Under the pieces are notes generated by a model, which did no database searches, was not told the origin of the DNA, and saw only the letters and a program-made list of their open reading frames with translations. The position numbers were made by a program, and so were the translations under genes. A DNA stretch of 64,000 nt from Coriaria nepalensis (Eukaryota > Streptophyta > Magnoliopsida > Cucurbitales > Coriariaceae): contig CP114498.1 of assembly GCA_027186245.1 (NCBI GenBank), positions 1,123,501-1,187,500 on the forward strand, read 5' to 3'. Shown piece by piece: positions 46,601 through 58,600 of the stretch. The number at the start of each line of letters is the position of its first letter. Position 1 is the first letter of the stretch.

Positions 46601-48926
46601 GATCTTGTCATTGGGCTTAACCATCTGTGAAAGTAGATAAAATGAGGAGCAACAGAAAATTGATGTAAGAGAAAACCAAAAAATGAGTCGCAACATTCTA
46701 GTACCATTTTAATACTCGCTTCCCTCTCCGGTGGACGTTGACAAGTTGCTTTCAATAATTTATTAACTTGCCGGTCATTCAACTTCTTCGTATACCTCTG
46801 TCCTTCTACAATTTCACAGCCCTATCATGCAAAACATTGGTTAAGCAGATCTGTAAAGTACGATATAGTTGAGAAAGAGGACGCAAGTTGGGATGAAAAG
46901 AGACATACATCCATGGGCAAATAAATGGGCTTCGAATCACTTCCAGCCTGAATTGCAGGCAGAAATACATTTTCTAGTGCAATATTGTATTTCTCCCGGA
47001 AGTATTGCACAACTGACATCTTATTCTTCTCATCATCTATGAACCTAAAGGCACAATGTATTAATGAGAAAGTGAGAGCTATGGTCCTTGTGGATATTAT
47101 GCTATCACCATCATACTGTACTTGAAATCTGGAAGCAAAATCTGACATTGTCAAGAACAAACATTCAGAGGAAGACAAAAAACTCACGTAAGTTGGCTTA
47201 TTGGTAGAGTTGTTATTCCTGTGACTTTGTATGTTCTTGCATACTGCCCACGAATATGTTTCACCTTGACTCCTCTTAGTGCCTTTTTGACCTGATAAGT
47301 AAAAGAAAATCAAGGAATTCACAATGCAAATGAATTTCCGAATTGCACATATCCATACATAAGCGTAGCAACAATACCTTCACCCTGTCAAGATCACCTA
47401 GTGACCTTGTAACATCTCGATTGAGATACTTTGCAACAAAATTTGATACCCTTATAGGCTCATAAAAAGATCGGGATGAGACATCTACATCACATGAGAA
47501 TTTAGTGAAACAGCAAAATGTCAAGCAAATTTGCAAGACGGTCAAGTCACTACCCATAAATCTCAAAAATCAATTACGAAGGCAATACCAATATTAAGGG
47601 AAAGTCCCATTTGAGTCGGCCGAAGGCTTTGATAATACCCCCTCCAATATTCCACACCATTTCCAAGTTCTCCACCTTGCCCCAGATCATTTAGCGAGTA
47701 AAATGACCTCCCTACAACAGTATAGCTACAATACAAATTTAAAACAGTTTAGATGATGTAAAGACTGAGACACTTAGAATCTAAAACAGTTTAGATGATG
47801 TTACATTTGAGATGGTGCTGCTCTAAGAACTACGTCAAGAGCTTGTATCGTTTCTTGTGGTGCATCCAACTGTTTTCCCTGTAAAAACTGCTGAAGATGA
47901 CAAATGTCTGGCTTCGAGGCAAACTTGATAGTCACCTTGAATTCACGTTCTCTTCTGAGCGGCAAGCTCAGAAAGATATTTTAATGAGATAACAGCAAGA
48001 GAACAGCAAGAGGCAGAGGAACTGTTCTGAAAAAGAGGCACGGAAAAGTGGACAGCATACCTTGTTGAAGTAGATGATCCATGATCATCACTATCAACTA
48101 ACTTGATCACGAAGTCCTTAGAGGAAAAAGGAAAAGGGGCAGCAGTATAAACACTTTTCCTGCCGTCATATGCTAGTTTCCTCCCACCTAGAAGAGATTC
48201 ACGATACAAGTTCTCCAGCTGAAGCATCAAATCTCTACAGACCTTCTTAGACGTAACTTCAGGTGTTATCGACACCTAAAATACCATGGAATAAGAACCA
48301 TCGTATAAGGTCGGTATGCTCAGTAGGGAACAAGCAAAAAAGCTTCTCTAGAAATCCTCATTTCATAAGAAAGCAAGGGTCAGAACTCAGAGGTAGAAGT
48401 ATTTACATTTTTCCAGAAAATAGTCACAAAATGAAAAATGCACATAACAGGATGAGAACTACGCGAGAATTAATCAGCACAAGAATGAAAAATATCACCA
48501 GAAAAGAGACAGTGGAAAGGGGTTAGTTAAAAAGCACTATACATCGTACTGATGGAGATCAACGTCTCCAACCTTCACCGGAAAATGATTCGCTCGAACA
48601 GTTATTCGTCTTCCAACAGTTCCAAAACCCGGTCTGTTTCTGTGAGTCAGATGCTTGGACGACGACGGAGGCAGAACTTGAGCCGGCTGTAAAGTAAGTT
48701 TCTCGAACTCACCTGAAAGAGAAGGAACAGAGACTAGAGCAGAAGACGGAGTAGTAGAACTCGATGCAGCGGCAGTAGAGATCTCCGGAGCAGCAGTAGT
48801 ACCACCGGAGTCCGTACCTCTCCCGCCACCACTTCGGCCTCTTCCACCTCTACCACTCTGAGCCAGTGCCGGAAATGGCTGGTCCTGGCCATATTCAACA
48901 CGGCCGTCACGGTCACGACGAGACAT
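43618..48926 (-). CDS. AGO5: Argonaute protein, AGO5-like
   Basis: Small-RNA effector of the AGO1/5/10 clade. Twenty-one exons: 48926-48543, 48275-48061, 47954-47805, 47725-47589, 47484-47378, 47291-47188, 47044-46909, 46821-46705, 46624-46514, 46424-46356, 46276-46154, 46049-45878, 45766-45645, 45568-45288, 44884-44822, 44728-44665, 44479-44344, 44246-44173, 44101-44007, 43912-43881, 43778-43618; 2853 nt, 950 aa. The N terminus is Gly/Arg-rich ([13 protein letters not shown]), then ArgoN, PAZ, MID ([16 protein letters not shown]) and PIWI. Catalytic Asp679 ([15 protein letters not shown]), Asp765 ([11 protein letters not shown]) and a His in RPTHYHVL (862-864) are kept, so slicing is expected. 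Ends VMFYC. Assignment to AGO5 rests on recalled similarity and context, not a tree. One exon is only 32 nt. Confidence 0.93.
45184..45264. repeat. GC-rich foldback sequence in AGO5-like intron 14
   Basis: 81 bp bounded by perfect inverted 8-mers TTGGAAGC and GCTTCCAA. The interior is very GC-rich (GGGCGGCGCC, CTCCCTCCGCCC) within an otherwise AT-rich intron, and the arms pair further with mismatches. It lies 23 nt inside the intron from the donor site at 45288. Confidence 0.6.
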
Positions 48927-49255
48927 TTGCTAACTTACTTTGATCGGAGCGAAATGAGAAACAGAAGAAGTTTGAGAAAGGAAAAAGAGAATGTTGTTGA
49001 AACTTGAAAGAATGTGAGGGAGGGAAAGAAGTGGGAAGGTCTTAAGGGGGTGCGACTTGCGAGGCACGTTTGGGTTGGTAGTTATTCTGACGATTTTACC
49101 CCTGCATTAATTTCTTTTCTCTTTCTTTTCTTTTTTTTTTTTTATTGGCCAAATTTATTCTTCGTCTTTTTCTTTTTATTTCTCTGTACTACAATGTATA
49201 TAATATTAGCAAAAAAGTAACACCCAAATGGATTAAAGTCATGAAAAAAAAAAAA
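48927..49255. promoter_or_regulatory. AGO5-like upstream region
   Basis: 5' leader/promoter of the minus-strand Argonaute gene, T-rich on the plus strand. No other gene. Confidence 0.4.
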
Positions 49256-49334
49256 ACTCAATTCTTGTTACACACGTTAAATATATATATGAATAAATCA
49301 TAATAAATATTAACGTGTGTAACAAGAATTTAGT
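49256..49334. repeat. Long inverted repeat (hairpin) upstream of AGO5-like
   Basis: Two 21-bp arms, 49260-49280 and 49310-49330, are perfect reverse complements (left arm begins AATTCTTGTTACACACG). Pairing extends to about 25 bp with one mismatch. The loop of about 29 bp is AT-only apart from a few bases. Looks like a small MITE relic or a hairpin-forming locus. Confidence 0.75.
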
Positions 49335-49938
49335 TAATATTGGGAATTTGATTTGAGATTAAATAAAATTCTCATTAATTTTTTAATACGTTATTAAATT
49401 CTTTTTATGAGAAAATAAAAAATAAATTATTTAAAATTATATAATAAAATTAAATTTTATTCAATCCAAATTTCCCGGACCACCGTCTACCATCCGAATC
49501 CGAACTCAATCAAATTATGTTATTGCATATCGTACATCGGCAAGACAAGACGAGAGATGTCATAAGCTGAGAAACAAACTAAAATATCATATAAATTTGC
49601 AAAATACCTTCAACAAGATTGGAAAGCCCACAACCTAGTTACAGTGTACACATTATTCCCTCCTCAATTTCCCCCCATTAAATTTTCTTTTCAATGTTTG
49701 TTTGAAACCTTGTTGAGTCGGTGACTGGATATACCCTTTTTTCTACTTGGTAGTAAACTTAGATTTGAACTCACTTTTTGATATAGTCTCAAACAGTTAC
49801 ATTAGTATCTAGTAACCTTCAAAAACGAAATTAATGATATGCCACAGTCATACCCCATCTGGCAAAGTATTTGTTCTCATTGTTAACTACTATATCAATT
49901 GTTCTCATTACAAAGCCATTTATTTACCCACCATCGGA
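49335..49938. other. Gene-free stretch downstream of ATP10
   Basis: AT-rich to about 49480, then likely ATP10 3' UTR. No ORF supported. Confidence 0.45.
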
Positions 49939-51513
49939 TCATTGCTCATCCAGAAGATGAGATGTGCAAGAAAGAAGGGATGTTAACTCCTCTTTAGTTG
50001 CCACTCCGGTACTTTGCCATCTTATTCTCCCGAATTTGTCGAGCAGGAACATATACCTGTACGATAGAAACGTTACCAAAATGCAAACTAGAGGGCGCAA
50101 ATTTCATACGACTGAACAGAATTAAGAAATAAATGAGGTTTTCTACCCGGTGAGAAGGTTTAGTATCTTCAATTCTTTTCGGATGTCATAATGGTCGCCA
50201 AATGAATATACAATCTGCTTTTCAAGTGCATTCTTCTCCCCATCATTCTTTGTTTTTCTTATTTTCCTAAGCAGCAGTCGCTTCATTGGATACCAACTTA
50301 AGAACCGAGAATCTATAAACGAAATCTAGTAAGATTCAAAGTGAAGTCAATAGATTAGAGTGTAGAACCAATTTGATGACAAAGCTTACAACAAATCAAA
50401 ATGTTTTTTGAAGCATAAAATGATTTTTTTTTTTTAGTACATCGTATAGCTGTGCATCTTTTGAATTTGTAAAAGCATCGAAGAAAGGCACACTCCAAGA
50501 TTCAATCATTGTCTGTTAAGATAAGAATAGTCATATTCTAGAAACAGTTGACAAAAATCCAATAAACAAACTTTGAGAGTATGAAAAAGATATCGAATTT
50601 ACATTCGTGTATTTCATAGATGCTATAATGATAATAATACCTGAGAGCTTGCTCTGAAAGAAAGGCATAGTAGAGATGCCTTGTGGAAAACTACATTCTT
50701 GTTATCACCTACACTGCCATCAAATCGAATGGGAAGCTTCAAGGTTTTTCCATCATGTTCAGTTACTTCAAAATCCGGAAACTTGGCAGCTGCAATGGCA
50801 GGTATTAGAACCTTGTTTGCCATAGAAATCTAGCAAACCAAAGTTCGAATTTTTTTTAGCTACTAACATTAAAGATTATTTAGAGATAAAATAAAATAAA
50901 AGAGAAACGTTACATTTATTTTAAAAAATAAATTAATTGAGTAATGCCGCAAATTAGATTACCTTACCACCGTGTTTCTTAAGGTCTGAAATATCTGCGA
51001 AGTATCCTCTGTTCATTTCATCTGTACTGCCGTAAATCACATTAACAATGGTCATTGAATTTCACAATGAACGATGAACTACTGATCTTTAAAGAGAAAT
51101 TAAAATGCTGAAACTTACATCCTAGCTCGCTCTTTCTCCATTGCTTCTTTGTTTACAAACTGTCGAAAACAAAACAAATTTGAATATAGTTCACATAAAT
51201 ACTCTCTTTGTTAGTAGGTTACTGAGAAAGCAGAAGAAACAGCGGCTTCATGAAAATACGGAATACCTTACTAAATTAAGTTGGATTCACCATTTCCAAA
51301 AGATTTCTCGTAAAAATAGCTAAATGAAGAGAAATTGATCATAGATAAAGCGTGCAGTACCTGGTAAAGATCGAGAAATCGATTGGAAGTCTTCCGAGCA
51401 AAATGCTGAGAAGCAATAAGAGAAAGCTTCTCTCCATTGCTCACTAGCTGGGAGCTTAGAATCGAAGCTCTTATGAAGCAAGCTTGAGGTATCAGTCGTC
51501 TCAAACTGAACAT
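49939..51513 (-). CDS. ATP10: ATP10-type mitochondrial F1Fo-ATP synthase assembly factor
   Basis: In yeast Atp10 helps assemble the Fo sector, acting on subunit 6 in the inner membrane. Exons 51513-51361, 51159-51119, 51026-50963, 50829-50641, 50512-50441, 50325-50147, 50056-49939; 816 nt, 271 aa. The N terminus (MFSLRRLIPQACFIRASILSSQ) is Arg/Ser/Leu-rich and amphipathic, as expected for a mitochondrial presequence. Family features: MNRGYFADISDLKKHGGK, LRIFFRASSQ-like LCLSFRASSQTMIESWSVPFFD, and the C-terminal LNLLTGYMFLLDKFGRIRWQSTG. One exon is only 41 nt. Intact. Confidence 0.88.
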
Positions 51514-51630
51514 TTCCTCGATCTAATTCTGCTTCTCTCTCTCTCTCTCTCTCTCAAGAACCCTAATTCGAAGAAAAATTGTCGTAGGATTCGTCTCTGC
51601 AGTCTTGGATTCTGATTTGACAATTCGAAC

Positions 51631-51720
51631 TGGGCCTATTATGGACCCAGATGGTAACATATGCACTTTCGGTTCGAATGTATGGGCCTAGCCCATGTTT
51701 CTCAAATCCAAATTGGCCCA
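51631..51720. promoter_or_regulatory. Cluster of four Site II (TGGGCC/T) elements upstream of ATP10
   Basis: TGGGCC at 51631-51636 and 51683-51688; complementary copies at 51690-51695 (AGCCCA) and 51715-51720 (GGCCCA). Site II motifs, bound by TCP factors, are enriched in promoters of plant nuclear genes for mitochondrial proteins, which suits ATP10. Function here is inferred. Confidence 0.55.
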
Positions 51721-51857
51721 TCAGCAATTCCTGTTGAACACTAAACTTGGATTTGGAAACTAATTTTCACACTATCTATTATAGTAATTGATTATAATAG
51801 ATACAAAATATATAGCTTTATTTCTATTACGATGATGGTTCCAATATACACGTCATT

Positions 51858-51859
<2 letters not shown>

Positions 51860-51894
<35 letters not shown>
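51860..51894. repeat. (TA)n microsatellite
   Basis: About 17 TA dinucleotides between ATP10 and the S28 peptidase gene. Confidence 0.95.
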
Positions 51895-51901
<7 letters not shown>

Positions 51902-51927
51902 ATTTACAATAATGAATTAATATGTTA

Positions 51928-54175
51928 CTAACTGAATGCAGAAAGATCAGCTTGATAAGTGAGTAGCCAGCTTTTGATGATATCAACTTCAGTCTTCCTT
52001 TGCATCACTAACCATTCCGGATCACTCGGTTTGGAAAAATGTATGTCTAAGCAGTGAGATCCTACAAAGTGAAAAAAAGACATCAGGTGAAATTTGATAT
52101 CTTACTGTCGGATATATTAGTAATAATACATACACCCACCATTAGTGGCAGTAACAGCAACAATACTGTCGGATATATTAGTAAGTACTCTGTGAAAGAA
52201 AAAAAAAAACATGTAATTATAATTAAGAGAATTTCACTAAGTAATTAATAACTAAATTACCCGCCGCTACTATAAGGATCTCTTAACCCATTTGAGAAGA
52301 TGATGTTAGTAGCAAATCTATGTAGAATCAACTTTATATCCTGCAATCCATTTTTGTCACACTATTGATTAATAAATATTTAAAAATAAATAATTGATTA
52401 ATAAGATAAGCTATTAAGTCGATTATATCAATATTTTAAATATGTATTCGGATACTTGTTATTATATAAATATATAATTTAACTATATAATATAAATACC
52501 GTACATGTCCTCCATAATAAGTCGTCACCCAATGAGGTTTTGGCGCGACGCCATACATGGACTGGCACTGACTTATGAAGCTGGTTAAATTGAAAGGCTG
52601 TGCTTGAAACATGGAATTCTTCTTGCCATGTCCTATGGGCATCACTATCTCACTGCATGTCTGAGTAATTAAAGACCATATCATAATGACTTCATGTATG
52701 TATGTATGTATGTATGTATGTATGTATGTATGTATGTACCTGCCATCCCCAACCTTGGAATGTTTCAGACGGACGAGTATACTCGGTGAGATCGTAACAT
52801 GTTTCGTTGCCCATGTAAGCAATCACAGCGGCATGTATTTGGCCAAGAACATCAGTTTGATTAGCTGATTTATTGATGGCGTCACATATGAGATTAACTG
52901 GGTAATTAGGAGGATGATTATACTGAGCTGCCTCCGCATATATTGAATCCAGGTAGTCTTTCAAATCAAATGATTTATTCACGTTCCTGCATTTAAAATT
53001 TAATTACTTAATTAATTCATTAATTATGACAGAGTTTTGTTTAATAATGACAATAATAATAATAATAATAATTACTGGCAAGTATTAAATCTCTTGCTAA
53101 GAATTGAAAGACCGTTAGGATGGAGAGCAACTTCATCAATTTCACCCCATGATTTTCGTATCACTTCATAGCAACTCTCACTAGTTTCCTACAATAACAT
53201 GTTTACATGGTTAATTAAAGATCTTAATTAAATGCTAATTAAATAATAATAATACTAATATATTATTATTATTATTGTTTTTACCTTAAAGTCTTTTGTT
53301 ACAATTGAGTAGTAGCCCTCTTCAGGAGTCATGTCGTCAAAGTAAAGGATTGGAGCTGAAGAAGCAAGAGCTCCGACAGCAATGTGTGGGTACTTAAGCC
53401 GAAACCAGGAAGCAAGCACTGCATATAAATGCACATTAATCAAAACTAATTGTTAATTAAGTCGAATAATTACTCACTTCCACCGTACGAGCCTCCCATG
53501 ACAATGACCGGAGAGCTCTCCGCCGATAAGTTGTTCTTGATATGCAAGATCACGGTAGCGTAATCTGCTATCGTTTGGGCTGAATTGAAGTACCCCAAAG
53601 TGCTTGCATTTTTCATAGCTTCTTCTCTTGAACCGAATGGTATTGATTTCCCATAATATCGATGCTACAGAAATTGAAATGGATCTTTTGATATCGTTGG
53701 AACTTTTTTTTCGATAAGTAGTACTAAACGAAAAAGGGGCGGTGATATGTACTAAGTTACAATGAATTACCTCTATGTAGACCAAGAGAGCATTAAATCG
53801 AGGAGCAATGTCAACAAAGAAACCAATGGAGGGTATGTCATTATCCAAAGAAGCTTCTGCTCCGAAGTAGACGAAGATCGGAGCGGTAGAATTAGCAGCG
53901 CCCTTCCAATACTTCAAATTGATCATGTATCTTTGGTCGAAGGTGGTGTAGCTTTCAGGCTTGTAGTTGAAATGGTCGAGTGTTTGGCTGAAATTAAAGC
54001 TTTCTAAATCCTTGTAGATGTCAGAAGTTGGAGTGGTGGGTAGGACTTCATCAGCTTTGTTTCTCGCCACTGTTCCTAGCCTTGGTATCTTCAGCTTGAT
54101 AGGAGAAACAGAGGATGTGAAAATCAGCAAGAAAGTAAGTAAAAGGAATTGAATTGAGTTTCTAAGGAAATCCAT
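51928..54175 (-). CDS. Lysosomal Pro-X carboxypeptidase-like serine peptidase (S28)
   Basis: Peptidase family S28, vacuolar or secreted. Exons 54175-53771, 53664-53478, 53418-53285, 53188-53076, 52986-52740, 52660-52505, 52340-52261, 52189-52140, 52061-51928; 1506 nt, 501 aa. An in-frame ATG at 54190 would add five residues; the later one starts nearer the signal peptide ([16 protein letters not shown]). Catalytic triad: Ser in MGGSYGG, Asp in [11 protein letters not shown], His in GGSHCLD. Other family motifs: [36 protein letters not shown]. Typical length. One exon is 50 nt. Intact. Confidence 0.95.
52694..52737. repeat. (GTAT)n tetranucleotide microsatellite
   Basis: About eleven copies of ATGT/GTAT directly beside the donor site of S28-gene exon 5 (exon ends at 52740), so the repeat on the minus strand begins within the donor GTACATACATAC. 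Confidence 0.95.
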
Positions 54176-54190
54176 GGCTTTCTTATGCAA

Positions 54191-55671
54191 AGTGAGTTAT
54201 CTTTTCAGTATTTTATATTGTGAAACTTCTATTGCTATTATCATTATGATTATTATTAATGAAGTTTAACACGATGGTAATTAATAAGGTTGTGGGCCCT
54301 CCCACTTTGTAGGGAATATACTAATATGATCAAATGGGATTGTGGGAACAACCAACCCACCACTTTTCTTCACATTGTCTTTATGTGCAAAATGGAATTT
54401 TTGAAGGGATATTACCTCAATGATTTTAAAAGGAGTAAAAATTTGAAGATTAATTCAATTTTAAAAAAAATTTGTCAAGTGATCTTATTTTTATTTTTAA
54501 TTCCATAAATAAGGAATGGAATTTTTATTTTTGATTGTTTAAAGGTTAAGATAGTCTTTTCAATTATTATACTTATTAACTTATTTTAATTATAAATTTA
54601 AAAGTCATGTACCAAAAAAGATGAGATAGGAGGTCATTTAGCAAATCCATCATTGAAATAAAATTATTTCTTCAAATTAACTCATTTTTTAACCTTTTGG
54701 AAATATAGGCTAGAAAATACATAAAAAAAAGTCCTATAAAGTTAAGGATTGATAGATCATGATTTACGCATGAAAACCCCCCAAAAGATATAAGATGAGA
54801 GAAAAGGTGGGATACAGTCTGAAGCATGTAAAATGTGGAAGGACCAAATGATGATGCAAAAGAAGATTCAAATATTCCAACATGACACTGATGGTCAACT
54901 ATCAACCTTTTGATAAGCATTTGCGCACTAAATATCTTGGGAAAAAAGGATCAAGTACTAGTGGGGTTGCTAGGTATGTGGGTTGCACCCTTTTATCATC
55001 ATTTGTAATTTTCAAAATCTTAATTAGTACATACCCACATTGATCATTGTTTGTGCAATAACTTGTGCAAACAATACTTATACAATCCAGATTTTTTTTT
55101 TTTCCATCTACTAAGCTTGGAATTATGTTTCACGTGCAATCCAAACTTCAATGATTTCTCATGAGAATTGTTGTGCCCTGTAATTCTTGGCAGACCCATA
55201 TTATGGTAAGTGGAAGAAGTAGGAGGATAGAGACTTGTCGAAACGACTGTGATTTTTGCCATTATGGATCATAAGAACACGAGTTCCTTGATCAGTTGGA
55301 GAATGCAAGGGGGAGTAGTGTTTCCTCATAACTCATAATTAAATTGAGCCATTATTGTTCAAATCAACCATATTTAACTATGCACTGCGTATGATCTTCG
55401 TAGTGACTGGAGTGATTGGGTGGGTTCAACAATACCAACAATAAAAATAAAAAAAACACCCACATGTATACAATCTATGACTTGAAGGTCACTAAATTGG
55501 GACTTACATCGAACCAAAATATACAGCATACAAAAATTTTAAGCACAACAAGGACACACCACCTCATACATTTGCATGTAGAAATACAATATTTACACTC
55601 GACTCAGATGACAAAAAGAATGATTACGGAAAAAAGAAACAACCTCATCTCCACAAAACTTCGCACACTAT
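54191..55671. other. Gene-free stretch between S28 peptidase and VPS41
   Basis: AT-rich. 5' flank of the S28 peptidase gene, then VPS41 3' flank from about 55400. The only ORF of size (55044-55262, minus, 72 aa) has no recognisable feature and is not called. Confidence 0.45.
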
Positions 55672-58600
55672 TTAAGTAGTACTAGTAGCAGTAGTACATA
55701 AGATACAACGCATATGGGACCTACCCGATTGATCATCGTCACCATCATCCAAATCACCATTACCATACTCATATTCCGATACTGCCGAAGAGGGACCATT
55801 CCCTTTCTTCGCATTGCTAATATTATAGGTGGAATCCATGAGACAGTTCATATGATAAGCATGACAACAGAAGAAGACGACCACAGAGACATTTTGTATC
55901 GAAAAGGGATCGAAACACATGCAACACCTAGCACCTCCTCTGGTTTTTGACTTAACTCCCATGGTTTGGACACTCAGTTTTTCCGCTGTTAGAGAATCCC
56001 AGCTCTTGTCTCGTTTTTCTCTTGGTCCATCTTCCTCATTGATCAAGTAAACTCCATGCTTGGCTTCTCTGTGGTACCTGACTAGCAGGTTGACACAATC
56101 GGCCTGTTTCATAATCAGAACAATAGTATTTAGCATTAGGAAGTTTGGTTAAAGTGAGTCAGGGGAATTTTGTATGAGAAATAAATGTGATACCTTGAGA
56201 ATATCATTACATCCATCTCTAAGGGACGTTTCGGTTCTGTAATCCGTAATAATTTTGACTAGCCGATCCCTAAGCCTGAGATGGAATTTCTAGTTCAGTA
56301 ATATATCAATTTCTTTCAAAATATTATGGAGGAGACAATTGAAGTGATGAGAGATAAATAAACAAAACAAAAGGAAAGATGTGATAAAGGAAAACAAAAA
56401 CACTAACCGAGGTATTTCTAGGCCATTGGGAACCATATTTACAATGTAAAGAGGATCGAGATTACCAACTGTGTGCTCCAACAACATTCCCACCTGCCAT
56501 TAGCAGTTATTAGTGGTTATAAAGACCGTTAATATAAATCAATCGATGGAATTTTATTCATACCATTTCAGGCTTGTGAAGACATTGCTTTATTAATTCT
56601 TCCCAGAGCTCGTCATCATGTTGCATACTCACAAATTCCACAGCCTGTTTATCGTTACAAAGTATAACATCGGCATTAGCCATTAAATTTACATGATTAA
56701 ATGGAATTTCAGAACGAACAGCTGTGAAGTATCCCTATAGAGAAGAACCCCTTCCACCAACGTTTGTGATTACCTCCTCAATATCCCCTAAATTATTAAT
56801 TATGACAGAAAGGGCTTGTTTTGAATTTCCCATTCTTCCAAGAATGAATACTTGCTCCTTTAAAAGATTTCTTTTGATGCAGATATCATATGCCTGAAAA
56901 TTATTGTCAGGACATTACATCAGAATTTAATGCATGCCATAATTAAACACCTATGGACAGTTCTAATATTGAACCTTCTCAAGTGTATAATGTTGACTAC
57001 TGCGAAGAAAAGGAAGCAGCATCTTTGGATCATAGTCAGCATAAAGCTCTACCTGCAAAAGTGAAGAGTATATACAAAGCTTTATATAATGAACAGTGTT
57101 TTTTTTTTTTCTCTTTACAAATAGAAAATAAAAATTCCACCTTTTTGTGTGTTTTCTCTTTTTTTTTTTTTTTTTGGGAGGAGTGGGGCGAGAGAGAGAA
57201 GAGGTTCAAAATCTATTTTAAGAGTATACAAGAATGCCTTTGCTCTGAGACCAACATATATACTTGCATGGTAAAAACAGGAGCCTATTAACCATAAAGG
57301 ACTAAAGGAGTATAACCTGGTTCCATGGTTACCCATACCTGCATGTTGTGATAATCCTTTCCAGCATGAGGATTTACTTCAAATAATGAATGCAGATATA
57401 GGTGCAAGAAATATCTGAAATCACATGTAGAACTGGAATCAAGAAGTTGTGAAACGACTTCTTGTGGGGTTATCAGGTCCTTGTTCTGTATTAACAAAGA
57501 AACTGCACGTTTGCAGTCTAGCATCATGAGTTGAACAACCTGCAAAGACAGGAATCAAACATTCAGTAAGGGATGATGAAAGATATAACAGAAACATTGT
57601 TTTCTAGATAATGCTTGTGAAGCTGTTTTACAGTAGGGAGGTAAAATTCTTATTGAGATAGTCCATGGAATATTGAAAATCCCAAAATATTGTCCTTTTG
57701 ATTCCACATACTTAACCATCTCAGATAGAGGATAGTCAAATGCATTAAATTTATTCGAGCTCAGATATGACCTTTACTTCTAGAGGCAACAATTGCAGGA
57801 AACATAACAGCACTGTAGAAGCCAGATTTATAAGTACACCTGATAAGGAATTCCCATACCTTTTCACGAATAGCATCATGTAAATTGTGTTTCTCAATGA
57901 AGTCAAATATCTCAGGCTTCAGAAGCTGAAAATAATTACCAGAAGTTAATAGGTAGTCAACGCTATAGAAAATCTGGTTTAACACCTAGTTTTAGAATAT
58001 CTCTCAGAGTAACCGAATCTAACAATACAATAGGTGAATTTAGCATTGCATAATTCATTCGTACATGAATGAAAATGATAAAAGCTTACATCGGCATATA
58101 GAGAAAAAGCTTTCTCATATTGCCCATCGATCACATACAACTCAGCCAATGCCTAGTGCAGAAAGGAAAAAAAAAGATATATGTACATTAGAAACGGCAT
58201 TTGAATGCAAATAATCTGAAGTAGACAAACAGAAATTGCTCTACCTCTTTAAGTGCATCGGTCATCAATGAAGTATTAAGTTGGGGTTCTATTGCTGAGA
58301 TAACAGGCAACACAGAATAAATCACAGGCGGCCAAGACTTAACAGTCAGCAAAAGATCCTTATGAAACGCCGGATTTGTAGCTAGAGCTACAAGAGCAAC
58401 CTGTCGCATAAGAAAAAAAACGATACCTAAATCCAAGATGATATACTAGAAAGAGTTATCTGAAGAGATTGACGAGCACTATAAAACATGTTTTTCTAAC
58501 AGACCTCATAAGCAGTATCACGCAGTCTAGGGTTTTCAGTTGGCATGTATTGAACCAATACAGGAAGCTGGCGGAGATGAGCAAAGTGGAAAACCCATCT

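Noticed and set aside
55044..55262. 72-aa minus ORF with a Lys-rich segment, considered as a small secreted peptide
   Set aside because: No signal peptide, no known peptide motif, and AT-rich intergenic context.
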